A DNA stretch of 64,000 bases from DATJHM01 sp035493895 (GTDB lineage: Bacteria; Chloroflexota; Ktedonobacteria; Ktedonobacterales; Ktedonobacteraceae): positions 1-64,000 of the forward strand of contig DATJHM010000322.1 in NCBI GenBank assembly GCA_035493895.1, given 5' to 3'. Shown here one piece after another: positions 24,498 through 34,080 of the stretch. Under the pieces are notes generated by a model. The model saw only the letters and a list, made by a program, of their open reading frames with translations. It was not told the DNA's origin and searched no databases. The position numbers and the translations under genes were made by a program. How positions within the stretch are numbered: the first letter of the stretch is position 1; every line of letters begins with the position of its first letter.

Positions 24498-25775
24498 ATG
24501 AACTACGAGCGAACTACGTTGCCCAATGGGTTGCGCCTGCTAACGACTCAGATGCCAGGAGTGCGTTCTGCCAGTATTGCCTTTTTTTTTGCCGTGGGAT
24601 CGCGCTTTGAGCAGAACCATATTGCTGGCATATCACACTTTATCGAGCATATGCTCTTCAAGGGGTCCAGGCGTTATCCAACAGCGCGCCTAATCTCAGA
24701 GGCGATTGAAGGGGTTGGGGGGGTATTTAATGGCAGTACAGGAAAAGAGCTTACCAGTTATACTGCTCGCGTGCCGGGAGATGATCTCCCTATTGTACTG
24801 GACGTGCTCACAGATATGATTCGCAACCCGCTTTTTGAGCTGAATGAAATCGAGAAAGAGCGTGGAGTTATCATAGAAGAGTTGAGTGCAACCCAGGATG
24901 ATCCCCAGGAGTGGGTCAACCTCTTAATAGACGAGGCAATGTGGCCAGGTCTACCTCTAGGAAGAGATGACGCAGGGACGCTCGAAACCGTGTCGCGCAT
25001 ACAACGTCAGGAATTGCTTGCGTATCTGGACACCTACTATCGCCCGAACGCGCTTGTATTAAGCATTGCAGGAAACATTGACCACCAGCAGGTGCGTCAG
25101 CTTGTGGAAAAACAGTTTGGGGATTGGGAAGCAGGAGAGATGCCTGCCTGGACAGAGAGTTTACCGCCACGTGTGGCTCCTTCTGTGCGCATGATAAAAA
25201 AAGCGACCGAGCAAACGAACATCAGCCTGGCAACATTAGGGACCGCATCAGCCTCAGCAGACTATTATCCTCTCTTGCTAATCAACGCATTACTGGGAGA
25301 TGGCATGAGTTCGCGTCTCTTTCAGTCCGTGCGAGAGGAGCAGGGTCTGGCCTATGATATAGGCAGTTATTTCAACAGTTATTACGAAACAGGAAGTCTG
25401 GTGGTAAGTGCAGGCGTTGATCCAAGCAACACAAGTGGAACCATACGTGCGATCATAAAAGAATTGACACAATTATCTGAAACCCTGGTGCCCATGGACG
25501 AATTAGAGCGGACGAAAGCGTACCTGCGAGGAGGATTGGTATTAGGATTGGAAGGGACGCAGCAGGTAGCATCGTGGTTAGGAAGCCAGGAATGTTTACA
25601 CAAGCATGTGCTCAGCATTGATGAAGTAGTAGCGCATGTCAATGCCGTGACAGCCCAGGATATCCAGCGTGTGGCACAGGCCTGCTTTGCGCCTGAATGG
25701 CGGCGTTTAGCGATCATCGGCCCCGATGATCCACGCCGAGCAGGATACTTTGAGCAATTAGTGACAGGAGCATAA
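24498..25775 (+). CDS. M16 family zinc metallopeptidase (insulinase/MPP-like)
   Basis: 425 residues. The inverted zinc motif HxxEH is complete as HFIEHMLFKGS near residue 46, with the distal Glu in KERGVIIEEL near 122. A second, inactive half with the usual SRLFQSVREEQGLAYDIGSY block near 275 follows, giving the standard clam-shell of bacterial processing proteases such as PqqF/YmxG-type. It cleaves peptides or misfolded small proteins, cytosolic or cell-surface. It lies 23 bp ahead of the TPR protein, probably co-transcribed. Confidence 0.92.
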   Translation: MNYERTTLPNGLRLLTTQMPGVRSASIAFFFAVGSRFEQNHIAGISHFIEHMLFKGSRRYPTARLISEAIEGVGGVFNGSTGKELTSYTARVPGDDLPIVLDVLTDMIRNPLFELNEIEKERGVIIEELSATQDDPQEWVNLLIDEAMWPGLPLGRDDAGTLETVSRIQRQELLAYLDTYYRPNALVLSIAGNIDHQQVRQLVEKQFGDWEAGEMPAWTESLPPRVAPSVRMIKKATEQTNISLATLGTASASADYYPLLLINALLGDGMSSRLFQSVREEQGLAYDIGSYFNSYYETGSLVVSAGVDPSNTSGTIRAIIKELTQLSETLVPMDELERTKAYLRGGLVLGLEGTQQVASWLGSQECLHKHVLSIDEVVAHVNAVTAQDIQRVAQACFAPEWRRLAIIGPDDPRRAGYFEQLVTGA

Positions 25776-25798
25776 AGCGGGAGAGGAGATCAGGTTCT

Positions 25799-28700
25799 AT
25801 GACACAAAGTGCACAAAAAACGCTTCGCGACTATCTACAAGAAACGGAAGACGCGATCAGTAAAGGTCGTATGGATAACGCTGAGTCGAATTGTCAACAT
25901 ATCCTAGCTCAGTTTCCCGAGTCGCTAGAGGCACAGCGCCTATTAGGAGAGATTTACCTCGCGAAAGAGGCCATGAAAGAGGCGCAACAGGCATTTGACT
26001 GGGTATTGACGAATGACCCGGAAAACGTCATCGCCTACTGTGATCGTGCCCTCATCAGTGAGCGTCAAGGGGATTATGATACTTCGCTAGATTGCTATCA
26101 GCAAGCATACGAATTAAGTCGCGGTAACAGTAAAATCCGTCAGGAATTCAACAAACTGAGCCAGAAAACAGGGCAGCAAGGTTTCATGTTGTCGCGTGCA
26201 GGACTGGCGAGGCTGTACATGCGAGGTGATCTTCTCACGCAGGCGATCCAGGAATGGGAAGCGGTGCTGGCCAGCACCCCTGAGCGTTTAGATGCGCGTA
26301 CGGGATTGTTAGAGACCTACTGGCGCGAGGGGCTATACGAACGGGTAGAGCAACTTGCGGCGCAGATCTTGCAAGATGTACCGGGTTGTGAAAAAGCGTT
26401 GTTGCTCCTGGCCTATGTGACCTCCTTAAAAAGCAAGACCCAGGCCCAGGATCTTATACGGCGCGTCGAGAGCCTCGATCCAGATCTTTTAATGGCTCAT
26501 GATCTCTTCTCCGATTTATTTGCCAGCCAGCCAGCAGAGCCATTTCTCGACCTCTTGAAAAAGCCTCCTGTTACACTCACGCCTTTGATAGAGGCGAGCA
26601 AGAACGCACTGCCAGCGCCAGGAGAGATCGCGGGGCTGAGTGCGAACATAACGACAAGTGAGTCATCGTCTTCCTCAACCTGGGAAAGCTTGCAGCACTG
26701 GCAGGGGAATAGCAGCAACGAAATAAATCGAGCGATGCCAGAAGTGCCACTGGATCCTCCGGCATTACCTATCTGGCCCGAGAACCAAGAGGCAAATGCG
26801 TTGCCCTGGTCGGAATTCGTCGCAGGCATGTCCGAAGAACGATCGATCCCTCAATTGGAGGAGAAACCGGCGGCACAGAGTGTGCAGAGAACAGAGATGC
26901 AGCCGGAAGGAAACGGCTGGAATAGATCCGATCGGCAGGAGGAAGCGGCCATGGAATATCCCGAAGCTCAATCTGAGCCATGGGAAACATTGCAGGATGT
27001 ACTGAGCAAAGTCAATGCCGAAGGCGGAAGCATATCATCATTGTCACCAGAGATCTGGGCAACACTGGATCAATATTTACAAACGAGCACTGGTCGCGAT
27101 GAGACACAGCTGCCGAATAGAGAAGAGAGTGCGGCACCAAAAATTGTGCTGCCAGAGCCGATAAAAGGCGCAGAGCCAGCAGCGCCCTCCTGGATGACAG
27201 CCCTCAGTCAGCCAGAACGGAGAAAGAGTGGCGCACTCAACGAGGCCACCCTCAGCCAGTCAGATTGGCAGAACCAGATGGCAGAAGCTATCGTTGATAC
27301 GCCGAGAGAGGCTTCCCCCGCACAACCGAGCTGGTCCATGCCCTGGCAACAGAACAATCAGCCGCAAACGCCCACAGCATCCGCCGCTTCGCCTGTTGCG
27401 CCAGAAATCGACAATCCCCAAGTGACGCCCACCAGGACCGACAGTCCCAAAGTGACGCCCACCAGGAAGGAAGATAGCAAGCCTGCGCCTGAACCGTCCG
27501 AAGAGGCGACCGACGATGAAGATTCTTTCTTTGGGCCAGCATGGCTACGTTCGCTGGGGGCCACAGAATTAGAGGGGGAGGAAGAGGAGGCAGAGCATGA
27601 GAAAGAGGCTCCAGGTGTGCCAGAAGCCGCAGCACCAGCGCTTTCAACGCCGCCTCAACAAGATTCATGGTCCTCGCAACCTCAGCAGGAAGACTCATGG
27701 TCTTCGCAACCTCAGCAGGAGGGTCCATGGTCCTCGTCCACCCCAATCGAGGACGATTCGTCATGGAGAGACATGTTAAATCAGACGCCCGAAATGCAAG
27801 CGGAAGAGAATAGCATAGTGCCACCAGACGAAGGGCCTTCCTGGATGAGTGCATTGCAACCGGCTGCGCAAGAACAGCAGGACCCATCCTGGATAGATGC
27901 TCTACGGCAATCTTCCGAGCCAGCATGGTTATCCTCTTTACAGCAGGCAGGAGAGCCTTCCTGGATGGACGCCTTGCAGCAAGAAGCTGAGCCAAAACAG
28001 AATGGCGCATCAGTCCAGGAAAACGCGCCCCCCGTTGCGGAAGGAAAAGAGTACAACTGGGAAACCCCATTTGGGACGACCGCCGAACCGGATTGGACCA
28101 GCAATGTCACGCCCTATGGTAGAGACACTAACTGGATGCAGTCAATGGATGAGGCGGCGTTACCATCGCTTGATCAGTCTGATGATCCATTATTGACCAC
28201 ATTGAGAGAACTGGAACAGGGCCTGATGGCACAGGGATTTGTGCCACTGGAACCAAACAGCCTCTCGTCCCTCGCGCAGGCAACCGAGCAAGCTGGCGTA
28301 GCAGAGCAAACAACGCCATTGACGATAGCAGAAGAGAAGAAACAGCAAGGAGAGGCAGAGCCTTCGCTCTCGTCCGCACTGGCGGAGCTGGGAGGCTTTT
28401 CCGCCCAGGCGAGAGAGAACCAGCCCGTCAGTATGGCTGAAGAGAGTTGGATGCAAGAAATGCCCACCTGGGCTGCTGCGATGTCAACGGTGCCCACACC
28501 CTTGCCAGTAGAAACGGAAGAAACAAAACCGGCAAAACAGGAGCCGCCAGTTATGCCTGCTACGCCAGACACGGTATGGCAGAGAATGCCCGCGCAGCCT
28601 GCTTATACGACTACGCCAGCCTCGCAACCTGCGGCTTATAGTAGTACTCCAGTTGTGCAACCCGCTTATACTACAGCGCAGCCGGTACAACCTGCGGCTT

Positions 28701-29443
28701 ATACTACACCTGCCTCGCAACCCGCAGCGTATAATAGTACACCGGCAACGCAGCCTGCTGCCTATAATGCCACGCCATCAACGCAGCCTGCTGCCTATAA
28801 TCCTACGCCAGCCGTACAGCCGTACAATGCGACACCGGCAACGCAGCCAGCTGTCTATAATGCGACACCAAGCACGCGTTCAGCAAACAATACCAGGCGG
28901 CCCTCAGAATCTCCGACGAGAGATGAGTCCGTCGCTGGCTTAAATTTCCGGCCAACCCCGGTACCAGCGGAGGCAACGCGTGCGCCGATGATGCATATCG
29001 ATCCATTGCTGGATAGCGAATTAGAGACAACCATGAAACGTCCGGCAATTCGCCTCCAGCCGATGCAGCAGCGAGCAGGGAATGCGAGAGATCAGAAAGA
29101 GCAGGCAAATGCTCCGTATGTACGAGGGCGTACGGGAGAGCGCAATGTGGCCAGTAGAGGGAGCGAGCAAGGTGCGAGTAACCAGGAACGACTAGTCACA
29201 GGATATCAGCATCAGCTCGTAGGAGATTATGATGAAGCGATGCAAGAGTATCGGATCATCATCCGCAACTCACCGGACCTGCTAGGAGAAGTAATCAGCA
29301 ATGTAAGAGCGCTGTTAAAGCTCGCCCCCAAATACGCCGCGGGCTATCGCGTGCTGGGGGATGCGTACATGCGGCAGGGAGAATACTTGCAGGCGATGGA
29401 AGCGTACAACAAAGCGCTGACAATAGCCAAAAAGAAGGCTTGA
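25799..29443 (+). CDS. large TPR protein with disordered, Trp-motif-rich centre
   Basis: 1214 residues. TPR helices fill about 1-230 (QQAFDWVLTNDPENVIAYCD is typical). A short C-terminal TPR pair lies near 1130-1205. The centre, about 240-1070, is low complexity and acidic. It contains around nine copies of a short motif P-[SA]-W-[LMI]-x-[AS]-L (for example EPSWMDALQQ, DPSWIDALRQ) and, near 930-1040, repeats of QPAAYNATP. This looks like a scaffold: folded ends and a docking string. A roadblock protein follows 103 bp downstream. No enzyme motif is seen. The DNA carries internal tandem repeats, so length may vary between strains. Confidence 0.8.
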   Translation: MTQSAQKTLRDYLQETEDAISKGRMDNAESNCQHILAQFPESLEAQRLLGEIYLAKEAMKEAQQAFDWVLTNDPENVIAYCDRALISERQGDYDTSLDCYQQAYELSRGNSKIRQEFNKLSQKTGQQGFMLSRAGLARLYMRGDLLTQAIQEWEAVLASTPERLDARTGLLETYWREGLYERVEQLAAQILQDVPGCEKALLLLAYVTSLKSKTQAQDLIRRVESLDPDLLMAHDLFSDLFASQPAEPFLDLLKKPPVTLTPLIEASKNALPAPGEIAGLSANITTSESSSSSTWESLQHWQGNSSNEINRAMPEVPLDPPALPIWPENQEANALPWSEFVAGMSEERSIPQLEEKPAAQSVQRTEMQPEGNGWNRSDRQEEAAMEYPEAQSEPWETLQDVLSKVNAEGGSISSLSPEIWATLDQYLQTSTGRDETQLPNREESAAPKIVLPEPIKGAEPAAPSWMTALSQPERRKSGALNEATLSQSDWQNQMAEAIVDTPREASPAQPSWSMPWQQNNQPQTPTASAASPVAPEIDNPQVTPTRTDSPKVTPTRKEDSKPAPEPSEEATDDEDSFFGPAWLRSLGATELEGEEEEAEHEKEAPGVPEAAAPALSTPPQQDSWSSQPQQEDSWSSQPQQEGPWSSSTPIEDDSSWRDMLNQTPEMQAEENSIVPPDEGPSWMSALQPAAQEQQDPSWIDALRQSSEPAWLSSLQQAGEPSWMDALQQEAEPKQNGASVQENAPPVAEGKEYNWETPFGTTAEPDWTSNVTPYGRDTNWMQSMDEAALPSLDQSDDPLLTTLRELEQGLMAQGFVPLEPNSLSSLAQATEQAGVAEQTTPLTIAEEKKQQGEAEPSLSSALAELGGFSAQARENQPVSMAEESWMQEMPTWAAAMSTVPTPLPVETEETKPAKQEPPVMPATPDTVWQRMPAQPAYTTTPASQPAAYSSTPVVQPAYTTAQPVQPAAYTTPASQPAAYNSTPATQPAAYNATPSTQPAAYNPTPAVQPYNATPATQPAVYNATPSTRSANNTRRPSESPTRDESVAGLNFRPTPVPAEATRAPMMHIDPLLDSELETTMKRPAIRLQPMQQRAGNARDQKEQANAPYVRGRTGERNVASRGSEQGASNQERLVTGYQHQLVGDYDEAMQEYRIIIRNSPDLLGEVISNVRALLKLAPKYAAGYRVLGDAYMRQGEYLQAMEAYNKALTIAKKKA

Positions 29444-29546
29444 TCGACAATAGAGTAGCACAAAAATGTAACAGATATGGCAGGCATTATGCGCCATATG
29501 AGTGAGACACCTGGCGCCAGGGCCTGAGGAATAAAGGAGTTATGGC

Positions 29547-29894
29547 GTGGAAACTATTCTACAACGATTGACTGATCTGGAAGAAATTTACGATGCAATT
29601 CTTGTGGGGAAGGACGGTCTAATCGTCTCTGGAATACTACATACTGAGGATGAGGAAGTGATTGGCGCAATGTCCGCCGCCGCATTTGGCTCAATCAGTA
29701 GTTTCACTGCGCAGATTAACAATGGAGAATCCAGCCACGTCATAATCGAGACGAAGAAAGGTACCATCCAGATGGAAGAGGCGGGTGACCTGATCCTGGT
29801 GGTATCGACCGTGGGCAAAGGGAACCTCGGACGTGTGCGCCTGGAAATGAAAAAAGCCTGCCGACAGCTCTTGCAACTTGTGGCAAGTTACTAA
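29547..29894 (+). CDS. roadblock/LC7 domain protein (MglB-like)
   Basis: 115 residues, one roadblock fold: METILQRLTDLEEIYDAILV helix, GLIVSG strand, long helix with GAMSAAAFGS, then IIETKKGTIQ and a final helix. Family members such as MglB act on small Ras-like GTPases controlling polarity or motility. No GTPase gene lies in this window. GTG 29547 is chosen because AAAGGAG lies 7 nt upstream; an out-of-frame ATG overlaps it. It may be the partner of the TPR scaffold upstream. Confidence 0.85.
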   Translation: METILQRLTDLEEIYDAILVGKDGLIVSGILHTEDEEVIGAMSAAAFGSISSFTAQINNGESSHVIIETKKGTIQMEEAGDLILVVSTVGKGNLGRVRLEMKKACRQLLQLVASY

Positions 29895-29905
29895 GCAAAC
29901 AAACA

Positions 29906-29937
29906 GCAAAAGGGAGGAAAGACTTCCCCCCCTTTGC
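29906..29937 (+). terminator. hairpin after the roadblock gene
   Basis: GCAAAAGGGAGGAA (29906-29919) and TTCCCCCCCTTTGC (29924-29937) pair over 14 bp with two mismatches and a tiny loop. There is no U tract, so it is a weak terminator or an mRNA 3' stabiliser. Confidence 0.45.
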
Positions 29938-30117
29938 TGGCATCCTCTCATGTGTGTTAGATAAAGATTGAAGGCAACAGGCACGTAATTACCACAAAGA
30001 ATTTGCGCTTTGTGAAAGAAATACATATAATCAGTGGGGTGCAAATGCGATCTGCATTTGCCAGCCGAAGCTGATTATAGACAACACCTCCCTTGAGAAA
30101 GGCAGAAATTACATTCT

Positions 30118-30585
30118 ATGGAACGTACACTTGTATTACTGAAACCAGATGCAGTCCAGCGTAACTTGATTGGCGAGATTCTTACTCGTCTGGAGCGCAA
30201 AGGGCTCAAAGTAGTCGGTTTAAAATTCATGCGTTTGACCGATGAGCTGTTGAACGAGCATTACAGCCATCTTGTAGGACGCTCATTTTTTGGGGAAGTC
30301 AAAACGTTCATGCAGCTCACGCCCGTCGTAGCGATTACGCTGGAGGGTGTAGACGCAGTCAACACCGTGCGCGCACTGGTCGGCATCACCAAGGCACGCG
30401 ACGCGGCCCCGGGCACCATTCGCGGAGAGTTTGCCATGAGCACGCAGGCCAACCTGATTCACTGCTCGGACTCCCTGGAGACAGCAAAGGCAGAAGTGCC
30501 GCGCTTCTTTAAAGAAGAAGAACTCTTCTCGTATGAGGTTGCCCTGGGACAGTATATTTATAATTCCAGCGAGCGTGAGGCCTGA
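30118..30585 (+). CDS. ndk: nucleoside diphosphate kinase
   Basis: Transfers the gamma phosphate between NTPs and NDPs through a phospho-histidine. 155 residues, standard length. ERTLVLLKPDAVQRNLIGEI at the start, the RSFF loop (usually RPFF) near 60, and the catalytic His in NLIHCSDSLETA near 121. The residue after that histidine is Cys instead of the near-invariant Gly (NxxHGSD), a rare substitution close to the active site. An excellent terminator follows. It is monocistronic. Confidence 0.96.
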   Translation: MERTLVLLKPDAVQRNLIGEILTRLERKGLKVVGLKFMRLTDELLNEHYSHLVGRSFFGEVKTFMQLTPVVAITLEGVDAVNTVRALVGITKARDAAPGTIRGEFAMSTQANLIHCSDSLETAKAEVPRFFKEEELFSYEVALGQYIYNSSEREA

Positions 30586-30600
30586 GCGCAACGCTAACAC

Positions 30601-30645
30601 AAAAAAGCAAGCGATCAGAGATATCATGATCGCTTGCTTTTTTGT
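30601..30645 (+). terminator. strong bidirectional terminator
   Basis: AAAAAAGCAAGCGATCA pairs perfectly with TGATCGCTTGCTTTTTT around a 9-nt loop. A tracts and T tracts on both sides allow it to work for ndk and for the converging Cys-rich gene. Confidence 0.9.
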
Positions 30646-30771
30646 GTGCTGAAAAGGGACAGATTCCCCCTGGTATAAGCAAGTAGCCATACAGCGAAAA
30701 CAGTAGAAATGAGGCGTATAAAGGCCGTACCAGGCCAGGAATGAAGAGCTGGGAAGGGTGAGATGAGCTCC

Positions 30772-31056
30772 TTAGCGGAAAGAAGTTGATGCTTCTTCTG
30801 GAGTGGATACAGGCTCAGAAGCGGCTGATTGCTTGCGACCAGCCAGACGCCAGCACTTTGTTTTACTGCGAAAGCACTTTTCTTGTTCTTCTGCCGTCAC
30901 GGGAGGCGTATTTTTCAAACAAAAAACCTGATACATCGGCTCACCTGAGACATCGTTACAGGGGAACCAGCGCTCCCGATAGAATGGGCAGGCGTTTTTG
31001 TGCTTGCGCCAGTTTGAATTTTCAGATGGATCGGTTTCAATAGTGCCTGCCAACAA
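30772..31056 (-). CDS. small Cys/Trp-rich protein, TTG start
   Basis: About 93 residues from TTG 31056 or the adjacent TTG 31053, preceded by AGGAAGG at ideal spacing. No ATG is near, and the longer frame to 31212 lacks a ribosome site. Five cysteines occur in the pattern C-x9-C-x12-C-x14-C-x6-C with RERWFPCNDV and KCWR aromatic contexts. This suggests a metal-binding or disulphide mini-domain, perhaps a zinc-binding adaptor. The last 20 residues are a Ser/Glu-rich tail. Not recognised as a known family; supported by start signals and composition only. Confidence 0.5.
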   Translation of the reverse strand: MLAGTIETDPSENSNWRKHKNACPFYRERWFPCNDVSGEPMYQVFCLKNTPPVTAEEQEKCFRSKTKCWRLAGRKQSAASEPVSTPEEASTSFR

Positions 31057-31373
31057 GGTTTCCTTCCTAATGTAATAATGAACTTGGTTGTCTGAACGTA
31101 AAACATTGAAGGTAGTATACCATATCTTCCTGAGAAGAATAGGAGCATCACTACAGACAAAAAGAGGCGGAGCATGGTATACTAGTAGTCGTAAATGCGT
31201 AAACTCTTGCATTATCGCATACTATACGCATGCGCCCTTCCTCCAGGCAGAACATAATTGCCTTTCTCTAGAGAACATCCGGGCTCGCCATGCTATTCCC
31301 CTCGCTTGTAAAAATATGCTATGATGCGCTATAGACGAGATCAGTTGAGTAGAAATGAGGAAAAGATCCCAAA

Positions 31374-32159
31374 ATGGCAAAACTAGAGAGACCAACGTTG
31401 CAGACGTCGGTAGAAGAGGTCCCCTGGACGTTGCAACAGACGTTTCTTGTGATCCTCATTACCTTTATCCTGCGCATCATTTTTTCCCTGGCGCTCTCCG
31501 GAGGCAGTAACCCTCAAACGATACCGACGCTCTCACCATCGATGGATGCAGCAAATGCCCTGGTCACGTTTATTCTCACCGTTCTGCTCCAAAGTATCTT
31601 TCTGATAGGTCCTCTTTATTTCGCCAGTCGGCCCTTTCGCGAGGTCACGCACCGGGCGAAAGAGACGCTGGGCGTATTAGGCTTTCGTAGATTTGCCGTC
31701 TGGACATCGTTAGCCTGGGTAGCGGGCCTGTTTATTGGCATCCTCCTGATCAACTATATCTATCAGAGCTTGATTACAACCTTTCATCTCAATCTTGTCA
31801 CCAATGATCAGACCTATTATGAGATGAGCAAGCATGCTCCAATTACGGTGTATACGGTGCTTTTCATCAGTATCTTTATTGCCCCGGTGTGCGAAGAGGT
31901 CTTCTTTCGCGGCTTTATGTTCATGGGATTGATGAAGGGAATGCCACGAGAGATCGCGATCGTTTTGAGCGCATTGATCTTTGCCGTTGCGCATGGTGAT
32001 GTGGGTTCATTTATTGTGCTCTTCTTCATCGGACTGGCGCTGGCCTTTTTGCGCTGGCGAACACGCTCCATCTGGCCAGGTATTCTCTTGCATCTGCTCA
32101 ATAATACACTGGCTTCATTGACGATCATCTTGCCTATGCTGGGACTGATGTCTCGTTAG
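31374..32159 (+). CDS. CPBP/CAAX-type intramembrane metalloprotease
   Basis: 261 residues with about seven membrane helices. The active-site motifs of the CPBP (Abi, PF02517) family are all present: EEVFFRGFMFMGL (EExxxR) near 180, FAVAHGD near 205 and HLLNNTL (HxxxN) near 243. It cleaves membrane substrates in the lipid phase; in bacteria it is linked to bacteriocin immunity or protein processing. Its TAG stop overlaps the TAA of the converging kinase gene by 4 bp, leaving no room for a terminator between them. Confidence 0.9.
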   Translation: MAKLERPTLQTSVEEVPWTLQQTFLVILITFILRIIFSLALSGGSNPQTIPTLSPSMDAANALVTFILTVLLQSIFLIGPLYFASRPFREVTHRAKETLGVLGFRRFAVWTSLAWVAGLFIGILLINYIYQSLITTFHLNLVTNDQTYYEMSKHAPITVYTVLFISIFIAPVCEEVFFRGFMFMGLMKGMPREIAIVLSALIFAVAHGDVGSFIVLFFIGLALAFLRWRTRSIWPGILLHLLNNTLASLTIILPMLGLMSR

Positions 32160-33817
32160 TTTGCAATGCCCCCCTCGTCCGCAGTATGCGCCGGAAAAGG
32201 CGTTGCCAGATGGCTCAAGCGAGCAGCAAGTGTGATGTTCAACAGATAGGTAATCACGCCTGCAAGGAAAAACAGATACCATGAAAAGGCCTCCTGCCCG
32301 GGAGGATTTGCCGTACTGACCGTGTTTGCGGCAAAAAGCGTACTGGCAAGCGTGACCGCAGAGAATAAGAGCAAGAAGATGCGCGCGCTCCAGGGGCTGG
32401 CAAGAAACATCCAACCAAGTGAGCAGAATGCCGCAAGCGCGAGGCTGAGTGGTGAGACAAATGAGAGATCCGGGAGCGTATAGCGAAGGGAGAGCACCTG
32501 CTGAAGATCTGGAAAGGCCAGGATAAGCGTGCAGGCAGTAGAGATAAGCGTGAACAGGCCCGTGAGCAACAACACAAGCCGAGCCAGGGCCTGCCTGGTC
32601 CACAAGCAAGAGACAAAAGAAAGCAGGCTGGCAATACCAGTCAGACAGGCACCAAGCAACCAGGCATAACCATAATAATAGTGGACTGGCGTAGACAACA
32701 TCTTCATTGCTATCAAGCCCATCACGACCCAGGCCGCGCCAATACTGATAAGCGCCACCAGAAAGAACGTCGTGGTAAAGCGTGCATTCCAGAATGAGGA
32801 TAGCATGGAAGCCGGTTGAACGGTGGGATCCAGTGCCATTTGTTGTCCCGCCTGATAAGAGGCAAGCTGAGCCGGGGGAGGAACAAGTTGCGGATATGCA
32901 GCGGGCACCTGTGGTGGCTGATAGAGCGTAGGGGCACCGGCATCGGCATGGATAGCAATCGTATGATCGGCGGCGCGTTGACCGAGTGATTGCAGGGCTT
33001 GCAGAACCTCGTTGGCGTTGGCCGGGCGCTGGTGTATATCCAGAGAGAGCATACGTTGCACCAGACGTTCCATCTCAACGGGAACCTGAGGATTCAGCTG
33101 GCGAATAGGAGTAAACGTAAAATGCTCCTGAGAGTAGTAGGGGTCCTTGCCCGTGAGACAATAGTGCAGTGTTGCGCCGAGGCCGTAGATATCGGAGCGA
33201 GGGCCGGTCTGGGAAGAGCCGTGTTGCTCTGGGGGAGCGTAGCCGGGAGAGCCAAGCTGGATAGTGTCCTGCTCTTTCCCCTCAGTAAAAATACGAGCGA
33301 TACCAAAATCGATCAGATAGACATGCCCTTTTTCCGTAACCATCACATTGCTGGGCTTCACATCGCGAAAAATGATCGGTGGACGTTGCTGATGCAGATA
33401 GGATAATACATTACAGAGCTGAGAGGCATAGTGAATAACCTGCTCAAGTGGGAGCGGCTTCCCGGGCTGAGCACGCAGCATTTGATGGAGCGTTTTGCCA
33501 TCAATAAAATCCATGACCAGATAAGAACGGCCACGCTCGTTAAAAGCACCGAGGATATGGGGAAGATTAGGATGTGTAAGAGAGCCAAGCAAGCGTGCCT
33601 CCTGTTGAAATTGTGCCGTGGCACTCGCGAGCTCCTGGTTATTCAAATGGCCCTGACTCATCTCTTTAATGGCGACCCGCCGCTGACCAAAATGCGTATC
33701 CATGGCTTCATAGACGGCCCCCATGCCGCCTCTGCCAGCCTGGCCAATAATCATATAGCGTTGTTGGAGGAGAACCTGGGGAGCTAACCGGCCTGTCTGA
33801 CTGTCATATGTTGACAT
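32156..33817 (-). CDS. membrane Ser/Thr protein kinase (PknB-type)
   Basis: 553 residues. Kinase domain about 15-275: glycine loop GRGGMGAVYEA, catalytic Lys in VAIKEM, catalytic loop FRDVKPSN where His of HRD is Phe, DFG in LIDFGIARI, and GSPGYAPPEQ activation segment. After a proline-rich linker (to about 340), five to six hydrophobic helices follow, so the kinase sits in the cytosol and the tail is a multi-pass membrane sensor without PASTA repeats. ATG 33817 follows GGTGAGG; an upstream GTG adds four residues. The stop overlaps the CPBP protease stop. Confidence 0.92.
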   Translation of the reverse strand: MSTYDSQTGRLAPQVLLQQRYMIIGQAGRGGMGAVYEAMDTHFGQRRVAIKEMSQGHLNNQELASATAQFQQEARLLGSLTHPNLPHILGAFNERGRSYLVMDFIDGKTLHQMLRAQPGKPLPLEQVIHYASQLCNVLSYLHQQRPPIIFRDVKPSNVMVTEKGHVYLIDFGIARIFTEGKEQDTIQLGSPGYAPPEQHGSSQTGPRSDIYGLGATLHYCLTGKDPYYSQEHFTFTPIRQLNPQVPVEMERLVQRMLSLDIHQRPANANEVLQALQSLGQRAADHTIAIHADAGAPTLYQPPQVPAAYPQLVPPPAQLASYQAGQQMALDPTVQPASMLSSFWNARFTTTFFLVALISIGAAWVVMGLIAMKMLSTPVHYYYGYAWLLGACLTGIASLLSFVSCLWTRQALARLVLLLTGLFTLISTACTLILAFPDLQQVLSLRYTLPDLSFVSPLSLALAAFCSLGWMFLASPWSARIFLLLFSAVTLASTLFAANTVSTANPPGQEAFSWYLFFLAGVITYLLNITLAARLSHLATPFPAHTADEGGIAN

Positions 33818-34080
33818 CCTGCACCTCACCTAGTGGCAATTTGCCGTTTTTATTTTTAACCTTCTGTGTCATGAAGATAAACATTTATTCTGGGAGTCTG
33901 GAACATCAGAGATTCCCGAAGGATTGAAGCATTGCGTAAATAAATATTTTTAGTCAGTACATACATCTGGCGACTGTTATTCAAAGTATAATGGTGAAAA
34001 GTACGCAGGTCAACGTAGTAGCTCACAATTTTTTTGCGAGCTAACAAACAGAGCAGAACTTTCCACAACCGCAGGATTCA

